The notes beneath the pieces are model-generated. The model saw only the letters and a program-made list of their open reading frames with translations. It ran no database searches and was not told the DNA's origin. 64,000 nucleotides of DNA from contig OY821772.1 of assembly GCA_963682175.1 (NCBI GenBank), positions 50,056,925 to 50,120,924 on the forward strand, in the 5' to 3' direction. Positions 14,771 through 33,302 of the stretch are shown here, piece after piece (positions within the stretch are counted from its first letter, which is position 1; each line of letters begins with the position of its first letter). Origin of the DNA: Triglochin maritima. Its lineage: Eukaryota > Streptophyta > Magnoliopsida > Alismatales > Juncaginaceae. The position numbers and the translations under genes were made by a program.

Positions 14771-15204
14771 TTACATGGTGGTTCTCCTGTAGCCAAAATT
14801 CGACATATTCATTGATAGTACTACGCAGTCCACTTCCTCATTATGTTCAGGGATTCCCATCAATTGCCAACTTGACTCAAGTGGATTAAAATACTGCAGA
14901 AAAGGGAAATGGTTAGGAAATTCAATTCAAAATGTCCTGCAGTATGTCATTTAATTACTATTGTCATCCACCATGAAATGAACCTCGTAAGTTGAGCACA
15001 ACTTAGTTTCTAGTTTGAGATCTGTTTGGGACAACTATGACTTCTTTAACTTCGTTTGCAAAAACCAAGCAACCATTTCAAACTCAACTCCAGATGGATA
15101 GGGTTCACAGCATAGTCCAAAGTCCAAACTAGTGTAGATTAAAGTTATCACAAGAAAGAGAGCTACCTTCGTATGCGCTATGCAGGCCATGTCCCCTTCA
15201 TGAT
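14771..15204 (-). other. Possible extra 3' exon pair downstream of the D27-like gene
   Basis: Two minus-strand segments, 15167-15204 (38 nt) and 14771-14893 (123 nt), are framed by good AG/GT sites (TTCTTAG|, |GTAGCT, TTCTGCAG|). They read in one frame to a stop (HEGDMACIAHTK, then YFNPLESSWQLMGIPEHNEE and about 20 further residues). Their entry phase fits the donor phase of exon 5 of the D27-like gene, so an alternative end is conceivable. They could equally be the remains of an unrelated gene. I do not recognise the product. Confidence 0.25.
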
Positions 15205-15293
15205 CTAAGAAACCGTAGTTAGTAGTAAATCAACTTGTAGTGGCACTAGATCCTTTGTTTCAGTTATTGGAACTCTGTAGTGAACTCATCATT

Positions 15294-18168
15294 TTAATTT
15301 CCTAACTTGGGACAGATTGGAGCATTGGGTTTTGCCATGGAACCTGCAGCAAAGTTGTGTAAGTACAGAAAAATTAGTTACAAAATTTGGGCTGAGGTGG
15401 ATTACAATACTTACAGTTGCTATCATAGCATGGCTGGGTGGACACTGGATCCTCCTCAAAAGGAGGTGGCACTTGCCCATACACCATCTCACAACTCATG
15501 TCTTCAAAATCTGCACACATTATTTCAGATAAATACCACCAAAAAATACACAAGCATAATAAACAATAAAATTCTTGGCAACTTGTTAATTGGATGATGA
15601 CCTCTAATACAACATATAAAGGCATCACCATAAGTGAATGGAAAGCAGAGGGGAAAAATAGCATTACTTTCATTGTTATCACATAATGCACATGGTTATA
15701 TTATATTCTTTACCTATAGAAGTTGGCTGTTAGGCTATCACACAACTCGAGAGAGGAACTCGTCAGTGCGAATTCAGGTTCGCTTCGGCAAACTAATTTT
15801 ATCATTCTTTATGATGCAAAACCAACAACACATTTTGGACGACGTTCTCAAAAATGGTATTAAATTCCAACATCCTCAAAGTCTTTCACTCATGGGAGGT
15901 ATAATTGAAGATTAAGATCCAGCAGAAACTGAGGATAATGTATTGGGCAATATTTTGGATCTTTATCACATTGTGCAGCCATAGTTACCAAATTAAGTTT
16001 ATCGCATGACCAGAGACTGCACCAGAAATTTAACAAAATTGTATGCCGATGAAGTTTCCCCCTCAGTTCAGCTAGTTGGTGGTGGGTAAAGGCAACTATA
16101 ACAGAACATAAAGAAACAGAACACTCCCATCCTGATGGGTGTTGCAAAGAAAATACCATATATACTATTCCAGAGCAAACTTCCTTAACTATATTCTTGC
16201 ATGATAGCAAAAATTTAAACACTTACTTGGTATCATGGTCAAGGGAAGGCCAAACTCATTGGTAAAAAAATCTTGTGTAGGAAACTTGCACATGTTCACG
16301 CACATTCCCACGCATCCACTGTTCTCCAAATACCTATTCAGGTAAATGGGTTTTAGAGAAATCATTCAAGAGAAAATACATCAATTTTAATAACTTGCAA
16401 TGTGAAGACATAACATAATTTAACTTGAATCTTTGCAATCATTGAAAAGAAATATTAATTTCATTTCAACTGGAGTTGATTGAAACTCTTGCCAGAGTAT
16501 ATCACCCACCTGCACTTTTTTATATGCACCCCACTTCTTTGTTTCACTCCATCTATTTCTACTTCCACAACCTGCAACATAAGCATATTCAATTGTATAC
16601 TGTAATTTGAAAGATGTAGCTTAGCTCACTAAAATTGATCCAACAATATACAAAATCATTTTAGCTCACTAAAATTGATCCAACAATATACAAAATCATT
16701 AAAATGAGTAGATCATAATCGTTCACCGCGACCCTCTTCGACGAAATTCAAATAATTATGTTAGGATTCAATGAATCTATGGATAAGCACATGCTTACAA
16801 AACAGTCATTTTCAACAAAAAAAATGTGCTTGATGGAAGTCAACGCGGATTTTACTTGAAGCGCAAATAGGCAAGGAGAACTTATCAAAGCAGTCAGGCA
16901 AATATCAGAGGGCATATTGTATTGCTTTGTTATCTTGAATAGCAACAATGGTGTTACCTCAGAAGGACCAACCAGCCAGTGGAAGAATGGCACAGTCAGT
17001 GCTGCATTGAACTCGGCTGCCCATTTTGTAGGAGGAAATAGTTTGCGAAACTGCATCAAACAATCCAACAGATATTTCAGTAAAAAGTTACAGCCTCCAA
17101 AAGTGATACATGTTTAAGCTCCCACTTTCACAAATTGAGTCGGTAACATATGCAAACGACAAATCTGTTCATAATATTTGGTGTTTGCATTTGAGAATTA
17201 TGCATTATCAGGAAAATGCATGAAGTAGAAACTCAAAATTTTACAAGCATAACAATACATGAAGTTCATGTCCATTTCCCCTGTGTCAAAGATTAAATTG
17301 TGTTTTGGCATTTGAATCATCATGGACCATATCAAATAACTATCTAAATTATTTGCATTTCTTATTCATTGTGAAATCGCAGATGGTCGGTTATACTTCG
17401 TATTATTGGATCAATTGAAAACAACATTACAAATACAGTGTCTACATCTGACCCCTCTTACCTCGCCCAGGCAGGAGCCTCTAGGGTAATGTTGACGTTG
17501 AACAATACATGAAGTTTTCGGTTTGTAGACAAACAAATCATGAGAAGTGCCAAAAGAATATTTTACGTACTTGTGAAAAATACAGAAGCAAAAGGCTTAG
17601 CTAAGCAATGGAACAACCAACCATACAAGAAAATATAAAAAAATATAATGGCAATTAAGTTAATCAACAAACAGAACGGGGTCCCTCATGAGTCATGACT
17701 AAAACTAAAAGATAAGATCATCTCTGCTCGACAATACAAGTCTGATACAAACATAAGAGAAAAACTTCAAGATTTGAATGTCAGTGAACCAACCTGAGCA
17801 GGTGCACCAGGAGGCAGCATGGACAAAAGCACCTCCCTCACAACCTCCTGCTGCTGTTTCCTATTTCTCCCGATCATCACTCTTTTCGACACATCCACAA
17901 AGCTCTCATAATCCATGTCAAAGAATCCCTTCTTCTTGCTTCCACTGCCACCACCACCGGAAGAAAAATTCTCCATCTTACGAGCAAAGAGAGACATGAA
18001 CGCTTTCTCAAAGAGCCCATCCTTGTATTTGGTCTTCTGACCCATAGGTGCAGGGACACCCGATGGTTCTGCGATTCCGCAGCGAACTAAGCTACGCCCA
18101 TTGTTACTCAACCTCGACCGTGGACTCCAAGCCGAGCATTTAGCAGCCGGAAAGCAAACGAGTTCCAT
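15294..18168 (-). CDS. D27-like: Beta-carotene isomerase D27-like, chloroplast
   Basis: Six exons, all GT-AG: 17794-18168, 16958-17050, 16510-16571, 16227-16333, 15415-15510, 15294-15343. They encode 260 residues with consistent phases. The first 45 or so residues are Ser/Arg-rich and look like a plastid transit peptide. Then come the family blocks KLFPPTKWAAEFNAALTVPF, FFHWLVGPSE, VEIDGVKQRSGVHIKKCR, a Cys-rich YLENSGCVGMCVNMCK and FEDMSCEMVYGQ, and the end CSMAKPNAPICPKLGN. DWARF27 family enzymes are iron-containing plastid isomerases; D27 itself makes 9-cis-beta-carotene for strigolactone synthesis. The wording here may be closer to a D27-LIKE paralogue than to D27, and I cannot separate them without a tree. 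A perfect 40-bp tandem duplication lies in intron 2. Confidence 0.92.
16621..16700. repeat. Perfect 40-bp tandem duplication in D27-like intron 2
   Basis: The 40 bp at 16621-16660 (beginning TTAGCTCACTAAAATTGATC) are repeated without a mismatch at 16661-16700. The perfect identity points to a recent replication slip, or to an assembly artefact. Confidence 0.95.
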
Positions 18169-19396
18169 TGTAAGACTTGGTTCAGACAGAAGCTTAAATC
18201 ATAACCATTACAAATTGCCAACCAACTAAATATACCATCATAGTTTGTATCAGAAAACAATAGAACCAGCAAGAGCCATACAAAAGTAAGGGACAGGAAC
18301 ACATAATCTTGCAGGACATCCATCCACAACTTCACCATGAAATTACTAAAATAACCCTGACCATAAGGCAGGCAGACTCGTGGACACTGCACCACGCACT
18401 CTGGTTGAGCAGTGATCACAACTTACTAACACTAAGACATGGTGGAGAGCTATGCATGTGGGTCCGACTTAACACAAACAAAGAATGGAAGTAAACATTC
18501 CACCCAATTCTATCCTACAACATGCCACTATGCCAGGACCATAATTTTGCTCCCCACCTTGCACTAGCAAAAGAAACTACGGGGATAGTGTATCACTTCT
18601 TAGGTTTCTACCTGTCTTTGACCTTGCTGGAGGGAATATTTACCTGCATCTTGACAGTGTTGCAGTAGATTTTCTGACTGCTGCTAATTAAATTGTAAAA
18701 TTAAGAGATAATTATGGACTTGATGGGAATGTCCCTGTTCCACTCATGCTATCCTCTTCGTGTTAAGTTTAAAGATAACAAGAAGTCAGAACAAAGATAA
18801 AGGGGCTATTGTTCAAATACAAATTATTTGCAGTACGAAATAAAAATGCTAAAACATCAATGCAATTCACATCGCATGCTGTCATAAATCGACAAAAAGG
18901 TACTAACTAAGAATTTCGATTTCATCTAATCTGAAACATTAATGCAACAGCAAATGTGAACGCACATTGCAAATAGAAGTCTTCCTGCAATGCTTGTTTG
19001 AAACAAGGAAAAGCAGATAAAGGAAAGCTGTTGATAATTTCAATTGCAGCATGAATTTTATCTTATAAATCTTATTATTTTAAGCAAAACTAGTTAGGTG
19101 TTTAAACCCAACAAGGCATTATTATCCTATTGTATTCTGAAGGATCCACAAAGCTGTTCGGTTTTTCAAATTCTTTGAAGCATTGCTTACTTATCTCGCA
19201 TCTTCGTTTCACAATGCCGCAGCTGATTCATTAAGCATTTTAACCTGAAAGATTGAATGCTTCGGTTTTAAGAGAAAGGTAATGTTGTTGAGCTTTTATT
19301 TTTGAATTTAAATTTCCTGACTTTCCAAATTCATATGTACAAGATCACTGTGGCCAACTAATCGCAGAAATATATATATATATACATATATATATA
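18169..19396. other. D27-like 5' flank and intergenic DNA
   Basis: Upstream side of the D27-like gene. No further gene, RNA or element was identified. A TA microsatellite (19368-19396) leads into the MITE that follows. Confidence 0.4.
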
Positions 19397-19601
19397 CAGG
19401 AATTTTCAAGTGAGCCCATGGCTTAATTTTTCTAAAGTGAGCCCCCACAATATACACCACTCATTTCAAAATGTAAGGTAGATTAAGAAAAAAAACGGTT
19501 ATGTTAATGAATGGTGGGATTAACTGTAAATAAGATCTAACGGTGAGATTGTAGGGGGCTTAAACTAAATTTGATGAGCTCTGGGTTCACTAGAGTTTGA
19601 C

Positions 19602-19602
<1 letters not shown>
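19397..19602. mobile_element. MITE, family A (CTCTAGTGAAC ends), in a TA microsatellite
   Basis: It opens CAGGAATTTTCAAGTGAGCC and closes GGGTTCACTAGAGTTTGACT, with the ends imperfectly inverted. Inside is the family core GTAAGGTAGATTAAG and AGATCTAACGGTGAGATTG. It is flanked by (TA)n on both sides and followed by (GA)n to 19645. The same core occurs at 28075-28245, 28252-29240 (interrupted), 48500-48722, 51539-51735 and 53336-53446. Confidence 0.75.
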
Positions 19603-19645
<43 letters not shown>

Positions 19646-21045
19646 TTGATACACAGGCAAGGTAGTAGTGTCATTGTTTCTTTGAGAGCATTACTACCAT
19701 TTGTGCTTAATTTGTATTGATATCACAATTCAGATGTTTCAGATCATGTGGTATTTTTTTAGAAACGACAAGTCTGTGAAATTTTTACGCACTGTCCTTC
19801 AACCATATGGTAATCAAAATCAAATGAAGCATACTACCAAGACTGAAAACCGCCCCCAATTTAACAAGACATAGACAAGCGGCTGGAAATGTAGGGGACA
19901 GCAGACACCCCTGCAGCATCATACGATTCATATCGTAAAACGCGAATTTTCTCTACGTGCTTTGAGCCCTAAAACACTACAAATCTTACTCAACAGAACA
20001 TTACTGATGACCATAGCGGAAGATGGAATAGAACAACAGAAGCAAGGGCTGTGTGCCTGTTGGGTCATGGTCCCGTTCGCCTTTTTACTCCATGGATGTT
20101 TCTGCTCTCTTCTGGTCACATAAGTAATGCTTAACGCCATCACCAGTCCACTGTCTTATGATGACTAAACAGAATATTTTAGAACAATATCCTCTATACT
20201 GCCTTTGAATATTTTTTAATTATCTAGGTCCATCTCTAGGCGTCAATCACACGGGTATTGGCTCCGATGGAATTCATGGACGTGCACAATTTCTTATCAG
20301 TTTGACGTGAAGTGAGAAGCATAAGAATATATATTAGTTAGTTTGGACGACAGTGGTTTGGACGTGCTTGATTAGGTAGGAGAGGAAGACGACTAGAGGA
20401 GAGTTAGGGTGTGGTATGGAAGAAGGAAAAGTGGCAACGTCCTAGCCTCCTAGGAATCGAATTTTTTAACGTGATTTTAATAGCAAGCTTTTGAACAACG
20501 TGATTCATACTAAAGAATTCAAAGTTCATGCTTCACATAGCTCACATTTGACATCTCCTGCAATGGAAAGATTAAGCTGCGGTCAAGATGCTGAAGATCT
20601 GACATCATCATCCAAATCGTACTTAGTTGTTACTTTCTATCACTGATTGTAGTTTATAGTTTGTTTTGCTTGTGTAATGACTATAATTAGATGACACCTA
20701 CTTCAGAAAAGCTTTGACTCGATGAAGAACAAAGGGCGTCATTTGTGTTAAAGAAACAGGAACTATAATATCAGGCGAAACATTGTTTGTATTCAACACA
20801 CGAACTGAAATATTACGCCTTCCATTGTAACACTATATGCCAACTTTCTTAAAAAAAACCTGTACAAAAGAAAAACTAAACAAATAATTTGACTACAGCA
20901 ATTTTACACCTTCGCGTGATTGAGCTGATTATCAACGCTATTATCATAAATGGGTGAAAGATCCTCAAAGGTATGTCGGGCTCTTTCAACCGAGGGATTC
21001 CCATAACAAGAGATTCTGTGGTCAAATGTATCTCTGAAATCTTTG
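19603..21045. other. Intergenic DNA downstream of the CIPK gene
   Basis: It opens with a (TA)n(GA)n microsatellite (19603-19645). The rest shows no supported gene. The 3' end of the CIPK transcript probably lies near 20800-21045. Confidence 0.4.
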
Positions 21046-27729
<6,684 letters not shown>

Positions 27730-28074
27730 CAGAATCCTGAGAGGAGGAAGGAGGTGGAGAGGAGGAGAAGACTACGCGGTCTTCGATTCGGCTTTTGCTC
27801 CGGAACGACGTTGTTTCCCCCTTTTGTACTTCCCCCGGATGCCGCCGCGATTTGACGTATTTACCGATTTGCCCTCGTATTTGTGTACCGCGTGGTGAAC
27901 GTGTGAATCTAGTGTTTGGATGGAGTTGCAAAAGACAGCGTTTCGTGTCACTTTTGGTTGCGTTTATAACGGAAATTCTCTAATGAAATTGGAACTTAAG
28001 TTTTCTTATATTCACTAATTCTCTAATGAAATTCTCTAATGAAACGGAAATTCTCTAATTTTAAATCTTTATTA

Positions 28075-28245
28075 TATTCACTATTTATCTGAAATTGTAA
28101 GGTAGATTAAGAATATGATGGTTATGTTAATAAATAATTTAATGATGGATATTAATCATAGAACAATTGTAATTTAAATCTAACGGTTAGGTTGAAGGAA
28201 ACTTAAATTAATAAAATGAGTCTTGAGCTTACTAGATATTGACTC
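28075..28245. mobile_element. MITE family A, diverged copy
   Basis: It contains the core ATCTGAAATTGTAAGGTAG and AAATCTAACGGTTAGGTTG and closes GAGCTTACTAGATATTGACT. It is diverged compared with 48500-48722. Just before it (27990-28070) ATTCTCTAATGAAA is repeated three times. It abuts, in inverted orientation, the interrupted copy that starts at 28252. Confidence 0.6.
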
Positions 28246-28352
28246 ATTTTTATAATTAGATCATTTTATTAGCATAACGGTCATAATCTTAATTTAATTT
28301 ACCGTTGGAATTGGTTTATAGAATTGTTAAGTACAGGAAAATTGAGAGAATC

Positions 28353-28728
28353 GGTCGACCGGTGTTGGGATCTCGGTCGACCGAATAACTCCAGGAGCTA
28401 CAGGGGCTAGGATCAGATCAGGATCGGTCGACCGATTCTGGGAACACGGTCGACCGAAAAACGTCAGGAGATTTAGAGCTCAGGATTGATCGAGATTCGG
28501 TCGACCGGTGCTGGGTACACGGTCGACCGAAAAGTGACAGTAGCTAAATCAGCATGCAGATCGATCGACCGGTGTTGGACACGCGGCCGACCGAAAACGT
28601 CCAGGAGCTTCAGGCACTGCACAGAAGCGCGAAACGGTCGACCGGCTATGGGTGAGCGGTCGACCGAATGAAGGCAGTTACGCGAACTAACCGAAAACCG
28701 GTCGACCGATGGAGAATTCTGGTCGACC
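28353..28728. repeat. Six paired GGTCGACC palindromes, 22-bp phase
   Basis: Pairs start at 28353/28375, 28426/28448, 28498/28520, 28563/28585, 28636/28658 and 28700/28721. Center spacing is 22 bp in five pairs and 21 in the last. The pair-to-pair distance is 64-73 bp. The flanks usually make the site CGGTCGACCG. Sequence between the sites is not conserved as strictly as the spacing. All lie upstream of the LTR TATA box at 28783. Confidence 0.95.
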
Positions 28729-28782
28729 GTTTTCCGACAGTTATGCACGATCTGAATGATTTACTGTACGGTTTTAGCCCAT

Positions 28783-28790
28783 TATAAATA
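28783..28790 (+). promoter_or_regulatory. TATA box of the solo LTR
   Basis: TATAAATA lies about 55 bp after the last palindrome pair and before the R/U5-like segment, where LTR transcription normally begins. Confidence 0.6.
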
Positions 28791-29240
28791 TGTTTTTTAC
28801 CCTAATTTTGTAACAGAACATACAATACTTATTTCCTTGAGAGAGATCTAGAGTGCTTTGGGAGACATATTGTTTCCAATTGTTTGTAATCTCGGAGACT
28901 TCTCTTATTGGAGAAGAGCTTCAAGGAAAGGAAACCCGCAGGAAATCCCCTCCCCCAAGGACGTAGGCATCTTGCCGAACCTTACAAAATCACGTGTGTC
29001 GTAGTTTGCTTCAGGTGTGTTGTGTGATTGCTTGTTATTTCCATCTTATTCGTGTTTACTTGTTGCATTGAGATTGGGAAAGAGTCCGGAGTTAATTTTC
29101 CGCAATCAATATTCTATATTTGTGGTGCGTGTAATCCGTAGTCGTGTTAGTAAATCTTAGATCCCCTCCCAACACTTACAATTTCAGATAAGTAGTGGAT
29201 TAACCTCGGGGCTCATTAGAGAATTAATGTATATGTGTGT

Positions 29241-30620
29241 ATTGAGAATAATATTTGTTGATGAAGAGATGGTCAAAATGTTATACATATCAAAGTTTAA
29301 AAGGTGTAAGTATGACGTTTTAAAGTTCAGCAAGTCAAAGTATTATTCGACAATAGTTGAATGATGCAAACTGAAATTTAGCTTATTAGGCTATGGAAAT
29401 TTGTTTTTATTGTGTTTAAAATTTAAAACTAATATCGTCTTGTCAAACGGACGTGTTCGAGTTCGAGACAAATGTAAGCAGCAGTAAACGACTGTTATGG
29501 ATGAAACTCACGATGTAAAGTTTATGTTATGCACGGTTTATATCGTGTAACGGGTCGTGTTGTATTTGGATTGGAAAGTAAGGGTTGCTTTGGTAATTTG
29601 ATAAGGAGGTGGCGGCGGATATGGAAGAAGATGGGCTGATGCGTATGGTTTCATACTTTCATTAATTAATACTGTATTTATTAATTGGAATCATGCCCCA
29701 GTGGTAATCCTATTATGCTACTGGCGCTGTAGTAGTGGTCTAAAATCACACAGAGCCAAAAGGCAAGTACTAGATTTCTTCCACGCCCAACATTTTAAGG
29801 ATTTTGGAGTTTTCAAGGAGCAGAACCCGAATCTAAATTCTTTTTGGATTGTTGCGGGTCCCATTTCGGTTTAAGATTAAACACGAACTCTAACTATGTC
29901 TTTAGTTGACAAGTCAAGATGGCTCAATAGTTCATCTTACGGTGTTGTCAACTAAATAATGTAGCTTCAAACGCCAACTGGAAAGCATAATTTTCTCTTC
30001 TATTCCTGCGTAGGGATATGTGCGTACATGCGCTCCGTTATAATAATAAAAAATGAAAATTTCATTTGTTATTGTATGTAGTTAAACTTGTTTGGCCCGT
30101 CGAGGTCAAGCATTGGTCTATCTTGACTAGAATATCTGATTACAAAATGAGATACACGTACATGAAATAATTCGTAGAAATTCAAAATTCTGACCGGAAA
30201 TGAGATACAAAACTCAGATGAACCGCACCCGAGACCACCAATAATCATGATCTGGACGACCTGATTATGAGTTTTCTTTCTCTTTTCTTTCTCTTCAAAA
30301 CAGTTTTCTCTATCTTTTATATCAGTTTTCTCTCTCTTCAACCCACTTTCTTCTCTTTCATACATTATTCACCTCTTAATTGCAACTCACTACTAACTTA
30401 TCTTTCTCTTACACATTATTTCGGGATTGATCTTTAAAAAAAATTATAAAAATTTCTAAAAATCAAAACAATCGTGTTGGGTCGACAACCTGGACTACCG
30501 CCTGAGAAGTTAGATTGCTAGCTTGTCCTGTCATCTCAACTCTTACGTCATCTTGGTTAAATTCGTGCACATTTCGTAGGCAAAGCTATACTTTATCGAA
30601 CAAAAAATGGTTAATTGTTT
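29241..30620. other. Intergenic DNA, no gene seen
   Basis: This is AT-rich sequence without a supported frame. A CT-rich patch at 30265-30360 gives a chance frame on the minus strand. No element ends were recognised. Confidence 0.35.
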
Positions 30621-31389
30621 GGGTGACTTCAAACTTGACATAATTAGTTATTTACATTCCTATTTCAATTATTTTCTTCCGTTTATCTACATTTCCATTT
30701 TATGCACCTGCGTCATTAGCAAGTTCATTCTTCGCCAATTTTGTTAGAATTTTTACAATCTATATCATAAAATGTCCTTAATGTTAAAAAAACAAAAAAG
30801 AAGAAAAATTATCAAACTCCAACGTTATTATCCCCTCTCTCACATTTTCTCCTCTCTCTCCAATTCTCTTTCTTCTCTCTCCAGTCCTCTCTTTTCTCAT
30901 GTTCCCAATTCCCTCTCTCAAGATCTCTCTCTAATCTCTCCTTCCACTACAACTGTTGCCTTCACTAGCAACGAATACCTGGCCCGACGGCAACTCTCCC
31001 TGCTCCACCACTGTCGCGCATCGTCAGCGGGCTGAGAGGAGAGAAGTTAGGAAAAGAGAGAGATGACTAGAGAGATGAGAGAGAGAGGAGAGAATTGAAG
31101 AGAGAGAGGAGAGAGAACTGGAGAGGAGAGAACTAGAGAGAGTAGAGAGAGGAGAGAAGTGAGAAGAAGAGGAACTAGAGAGAGAATTGGAAAGAGAGGA
31201 TAAAAGAGAGGATTTGGGGTTTTTTCGATTTTTATTTTTTGGTTTCTATTTAACATCAGATGTATTTTTAAATTTAGATTGCGTAAATTACGAAAAATGT
31301 AACACAATTAAATAGAATTGGTGTACTCGGAAGAAAATAGTTGAAATACGGATGTAAAAAAACTAATTGTGTCCCGTTTGAGGTACCCC
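30621..31389. mobile_element. Fold-back TIR element with CT/GA-rich arms
   Basis: Terminal inverted repeats of about 60 bp: the left starts GGGTGACTTCAAACTTGACA, the right read inwards starts GGGGTACCTCAAACGGGACA. Both continue to a shared ATTTTCTTCCG. Inside, a CT-rich left arm (30830-30950) mirrors a GA-rich right arm (31035-31200), so most of the element can fold back. No coding capacity. No clear target duplication was found, so the class (MULE-like or other) is open. Confidence 0.7.
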
Positions 31390-31908
31390 GAATAATAAAC
31401 CCACATTTGAAATAGCTTATGTATTAGTATTTATGTAATCCTTAATTAATTACTAGTAATAAGTTCTAAGACTACTAAACTACCAATAGACTTATTTGGT
31501 AGCCGAAGTCTTTCGGTTGGGCCCGTCATGTACATTTTATCCTTGATAGGTCCAGAATTTTCTGTTCCCCGGTGTTTTTATCGTTCCGAAAAAAACAAGG
31601 CTTTACATCTCCAAGTGAAGCTAGCAACCAGGAGTCATGAGGAAGAAAATAAAATTTGCAGGTTCCCCCACCAATATATCACTACAATATATCTCGGGGA
31701 CTATTATTCGTCGCCCCAAAACTACTTAAATCGCCCCAAAAATGACCTTTTTGCCTTTAACAAATCAATTAATACTCATTTCGTCATGTATCTTTAAACA
31801 AGATTTTTGACTCGGTTTTACTAACATTTTTAGTACCAACACCACGAAATGTCTGGCGAAGCACCTAGATCAGGCGAGGTAACGGAGGTGGATTTTTTTT
31901 TCGACTCG

Positions 31909-32000
31909 GGCGTCTGACTAAGACGCCTGTATCATCGTGGAGGCGTCTGGCTAAGACGCCTCCATCATGATGGAGGCGTCTTAGCTAGACGTCTCATTTT
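31909..32000. repeat. Row of GGCGTCT/AGACGCC hairpins
   Basis: Three consecutive hairpins share one stem sequence: GGCGTCTGACTAAGACGCC, then GGAGGCGTCTGGCTAAGACG with CCTCC closing, then GGAGGCGTCTTAGCTAGACG. The loops are short (about 5 nt). Confidence 0.85.
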
Positions 32001-32137
32001 TTTTAATTTTTTTTGTCAAATTAAAATTATGCGGTGTGTTATCTCAAATTATTTGACGTTCTTTTGCAAGTTTTCGGTGGTTACCCTGTTGGATTACAAT
32101 GAGTTTTTTTGCAAGTGATTAAGATTCATAAAAATTT

Positions 32138-32252
32138 CAGATCCAACATTTTTTAAGATCCAAAATCCCCCAGCGGTAAAACATCTGACTTACAAATACC
32201 ACCTCGACAGGTCGTTCGGGGGTTTTGGATTTTGCAATTATTGGATCTGGAA
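32138..32252. repeat. Inverted repeat (CAGATCCAA...TTGGATCTG), arms about 38 bp
   Basis: The left arm starts CAGATCCAACATTTT and contains AAGATCCAAAATCCCCC. The right arm is its imperfect reverse complement, ending GGGGGTTTTGGATTTTGC and TTGGATCTGG. It can fold into a long imperfect hairpin. Confidence 0.75.
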
Positions 32253-32354
32253 ATTTTTGAATTTTCGGTGTACCGAAGGGGTATCAGTCATCCGAATATA
32301 GTAATTATTAACTTATTAATTAATTAATTTAACAATTATCTAAATTTATAATCA

Positions 32355-32605
32355 ATTATCATTTTAATAAAAAAATAAAAAATTACAGGCGTCCGACGGG
32401 AGCCGCCCCGCGTAGGAGAGAGGCGTCTGACTAAGACGCCTTCCCCATGGGGGAGGCGTCTTAACCAGACGCCCGTCCCATAGGCGGGGCGTCTGGATAA
32501 AACGCCCCCCATGGGGGGCGTCTTACCCAGACACCCCTCTCCTACGTGGGGCGGCTCCTTCAGACGTCCGTAATTTTTTATTATTTTTTTATTAAAAAGA
32601 TGTTA
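32355..32605. repeat. Large hairpin, arms about 120 bp, with nested GGCGTCT stems
   Basis: Outer arms: TTTTAATAAAAAAATAAAAA on the left is mirrored near 32577-32600. The inner GC arms GAGCCGCCCCGCGTAGGAGA (32399-32420) and CTCTCCTACGTGGGGCGGCT (32535-32555) match in 19 of 20 positions when inverted. Within the arms the GGCGTCT/AGACGCC palindromes recur several times. Confidence 0.85.
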
Positions 32606-32815
32606 GATATTTTATCAGATTCGAGTACGTCAGGGCGTCCGTTGGCTCATTACTGACCTCCAAAACAATATTTTTTATGATTATAAGAGGAAGATGAAGA
32701 GAGATGTGTGATAGGAGAGTAAAATGTCGCATTATAGCAGTAGAAATGAGAGAATGACAAAATGGTAATCTGTTGGGACGATTTAAGTAGTTTTAGAACG
32801 ACGAATAGTAACTCA

Positions 32816-33302
32816 GTATATATATGTATGCTAGTTTTTTTAATGGTAATTACTTTTCGAGTTGATGTCTTGTTTGACGAGCGCTTCGGTTTCAAAATGT
32901 GCACTCTAATAAGTTTGGCACGTTCGTAATGGTACCCTCATCCGAACTTTTTTTAATACATTATTTCTTAAGTTAAGCCTCACCTGGTCCGTGATTTTCT
33001 TTTTGGCACGAAAGTTTTTGAATTAGATGATACGTGTGAAAGTATAATTGGACTGAATAGGATATACACAGAAAATCGGCAAACATAAAAAATAAGCATA
33101 CAATTAAACCATCGATGGAAAATCTTCTATATACTGTGAGAAGAAAATTAAAATACAGTTGAATCCAGGCAAGCAAACGGTTTCCAACATGAATATTTTC
33201 ACAAGTTTGTGAAATTTGGTCAGTCGCCCACCTATTTAAACTCATATTCGTATTTAGATGAAACAAAAGTGAAAACTAGCACCACATTTATGCAAAGTTC
33301 CC
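32816..33302. other. Intergenic DNA upstream of the small membrane-protein gene
   Basis: No gene or repeat was recognised. The right end forms the promoter of the gene at 33488. Confidence 0.35.

Larger units (their letters stand above)
28303..29174 (+). mobile_element. Solo LTR (872 bp) with paired GGTCGACC palindromes
   Basis: Its ends are (C)GTTGGAATTG...CTCCCAACA, one change away from the TGTTGG/CCAACA inverted ends of plant LTRs. A TATA box lies at 28783-28790 and a typical Copia-like R/U5 segment follows (GCCGAACCTTACAAAATCAC). No internal domain is present, so it is a solo LTR made by recombination. The half upstream of TATA is occupied by six palindrome pairs (listed separately). Confidence 0.75.
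28252..29240 (+). mobile_element. MITE family A split by a solo LTR
   Basis: The left half (28252-28302, TTAGCATAACGGTCATAATC) and the right half (29175-29240, CTTACAATTTCAGATAAGTA to CATTAGAGAATTAATG) are contiguous in other copies such as 51635-51735. Everything between them is the LTR at 28303-29174. The break lies at a TTTAC/CTTAC pair, consistent with a 5-bp target duplication carrying one change. Confidence 0.7.
31696..32815. mobile_element. TIR element made of nested hairpins (GGCGTCT...AGACGCC)
   Basis: The ends are inverted over about 55 bp. Left is GGGGACTATTATTCGTCGCC and the right read inwards is TGAGTTACTATTCGTCGTTC. Both then share AAAACTACTTAAATCG. The interior has no gene and is built of at least three separate inverted repeats (features below). 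TA-rich flanks hide the target duplication. Confidence 0.7.

Noticed and set aside
28353..28728. CRISPR-like appearance (short palindromic repeats at regular intervals)
   Set aside because: The genome is a plant one, the repeats are only 8-10 bp, spacers are partly similar, and the block lies in a solo LTR upstream of a TATA box.
30772..31307. Ser/Leu-rich frames over the CT/GA tracts
   Set aside because: Simple-sequence translation inside a fold-back element.
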